Assembly: GCA_039602395.1 (NCBI GenBank)
Contig: JBCNJP010000010.1
Span: 93,897,729-93,961,728, forward strand
Origin: Deinandra increscens subsp. villosa
Taxonomy: Eukaryota > Streptophyta > Magnoliopsida > Asterales > Asteraceae
DNA: 64,000 nt
Direction of reading: 5' to 3'
Of this stretch, positions 63,334-64,000 are shown in pieces. Each line of letters opens with the position of its first letter. Position 1 is the stretch's first letter. The notes beneath the pieces were generated by a model. That model saw only the letters and a program-made list of their open reading frames with translations. It did not search any database and was not told the DNA's origin. The position numbers and the translations under genes were made by a program.

Positions 63334-64000
63334 GTTTTTGTTAACTCTTCCTTCTGATTTCTTTTGGTTAACCCCATTAATTATATAGATAGATTTTATA
63401 TCAATCATTAAAGTTGATTTTATTCTAAATTTGAATATTGCAAATATATTTTATTGTGAACTGATGTGATTTTTATTTTATTGTGAACTGGTTAACCATC
63501 CTGAAGAACTTTAGAACTCTATTTTACCCTGTTTATCCTGAAGAACTATAGTTCATATTCACTCAATACTTATGAACTCTTCTTCCTGAGGAATTGTAGT
63601 TCATCCGGTTTTGTCTTCTTCCAATTTACTGAAGAAGTAAAATTTATCTTGTTTATAAATCATCTCATCCCACCATATCAAAATGCCAACATATACTAAC
63701 ATAGCATATGAATATATACTTCATGTAAGATCACAGTTATGAGTGAAATGAAGGTCTGCTATGATTCATTGAAAATGTGTATGTTATTATGGATGAAAAG
63801 TGTATGAATAAAACTGTAACAACTTATGTTAACATACAAACTGGAAAAACTTATGCAATTGTACACAACTACAGGGATCAACTCTTCTTCCAGCCAAGTT
63901 CATCCGATTCCCATCTTGTTCTCTTCTTTAATAACTTGTAACCAAAACTTGGCCTTGTGAAATAGGAGACTTTCATGATAGGTCCATGTCACTGTTCTGC
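63330..64000. other. no gene; CACTA interior or flank
   Basis: AT-rich. It holds copy 2 of the 100-bp direct repeat (63573-63667). No coding signal or CACTA right terminus was seen. Confidence 0.5.

Larger units (their letters stand above)
61129..64000 (+). mobile_element. CACTA (En/Spm) element, left end; right end not in window
   Basis: It starts CACTACGTCAAAAAGTGGC after ATG (a possible 3-bp target). Down to about 61650 and again at 62240-62320 it is full of TTAGCCACG/CGTGGCTAA words in both orientations, the subterminal array to which CACTA transposases bind. It contains a small gene (62478-63011). No TNPA/TNPD-like transposase was found, so it appears non-autonomous, or the transposase lies outside. 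Confidence 0.75.

Overview
The window is repeat-dominated plant nuclear DNA. It has AT-rich introns with GT-AG borders, a nuclear gene for an organelle-targeted GTPase, and layer on layer of LTR retrotransposons (Ty1/copia including Sirevirus-type, and Ty3/gypsy chromovirus), DNA transposons (PIF/Harbinger, MULE, hAT, CACTA) and LINE fragments. The repeat style resembles Asteraceae genomes; that is an impression from general knowledge, not something proved here. No prokaryotic, rRNA, tRNA or CRISPR features were seen. A 500-base run of N (8413-8912) is a scaffold gap.

Layout. 1-2971: 3' two thirds of an open-frame copia element with a short 3' LTR. 3195-4185: a complete miniature LTR element (TRIM) on the minus strand. 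4575-5445: 3' end of an RTE-type LINE. 6947-8122: two exons of an ASI1-like BAH-domain protein, cut off from its other domains by a scaffold gap. 8913-16660: a minus-strand, apparently pol-less LTR element (PBS at 13800, long LTR to its right). 16697-21007: 3' end of a chromovirus with a 3.2-kb LTR, which has cut into a PIF/Harbinger element (21008-23508) that keeps an intact two-exon transposase. 23716-30949: a 7.2-kb MULE with long terminal inverted repeats, carrying a plant-mobile-domain gene on one strand and a transposase plus ULP1-like gene on the other. 31613-34252: the one convincing intact host gene, a four-exon EngB/YihA-type GTPase, inferred to be plastid-targeted (similar to EMB2001). 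34473-35144: hAT MITE with an 8-bp target duplication. 35190-37040: decayed Harbinger transposase.

37065-53944 is a single solo chromovirus LTR opened by two later insertions: a 739-bp copia solo LTR (GATAC duplication) and a 12.8-kb Sirevirus-like element (38206-50980) with decayed gag-pol and a third, apparently spliced ORF downstream of pol. 53969-54772 is a minus-strand copia LTR. Into the sequence to its right a very young, pol-less Sirevirus derivative inserted (55222-61001; 532-bp LTRs with three differences by eye; perfect CAACG duplication). 61129 onward is the left end of a CACTA element with a small two-exon PB1-like-domain gene (62478-63011), (TA)n arrays and a TA-embedded MITE.

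Most coding potential belongs to mobile elements and is decayed by in-frame stops. Those that look ready for expression are the EngB gene, the Harbinger transposase, the 154-residue PB1-like gene, the leftmost copia pol and, except for a one-base homopolymer shift, the gag-like ORF of the young Sirevirus derivative. The least conventional features are the spliced post-pol ORF, palindrome arrays and LTR hairpin of the two Sirevirus elements, and the iterated subterminal motifs of the MULE.
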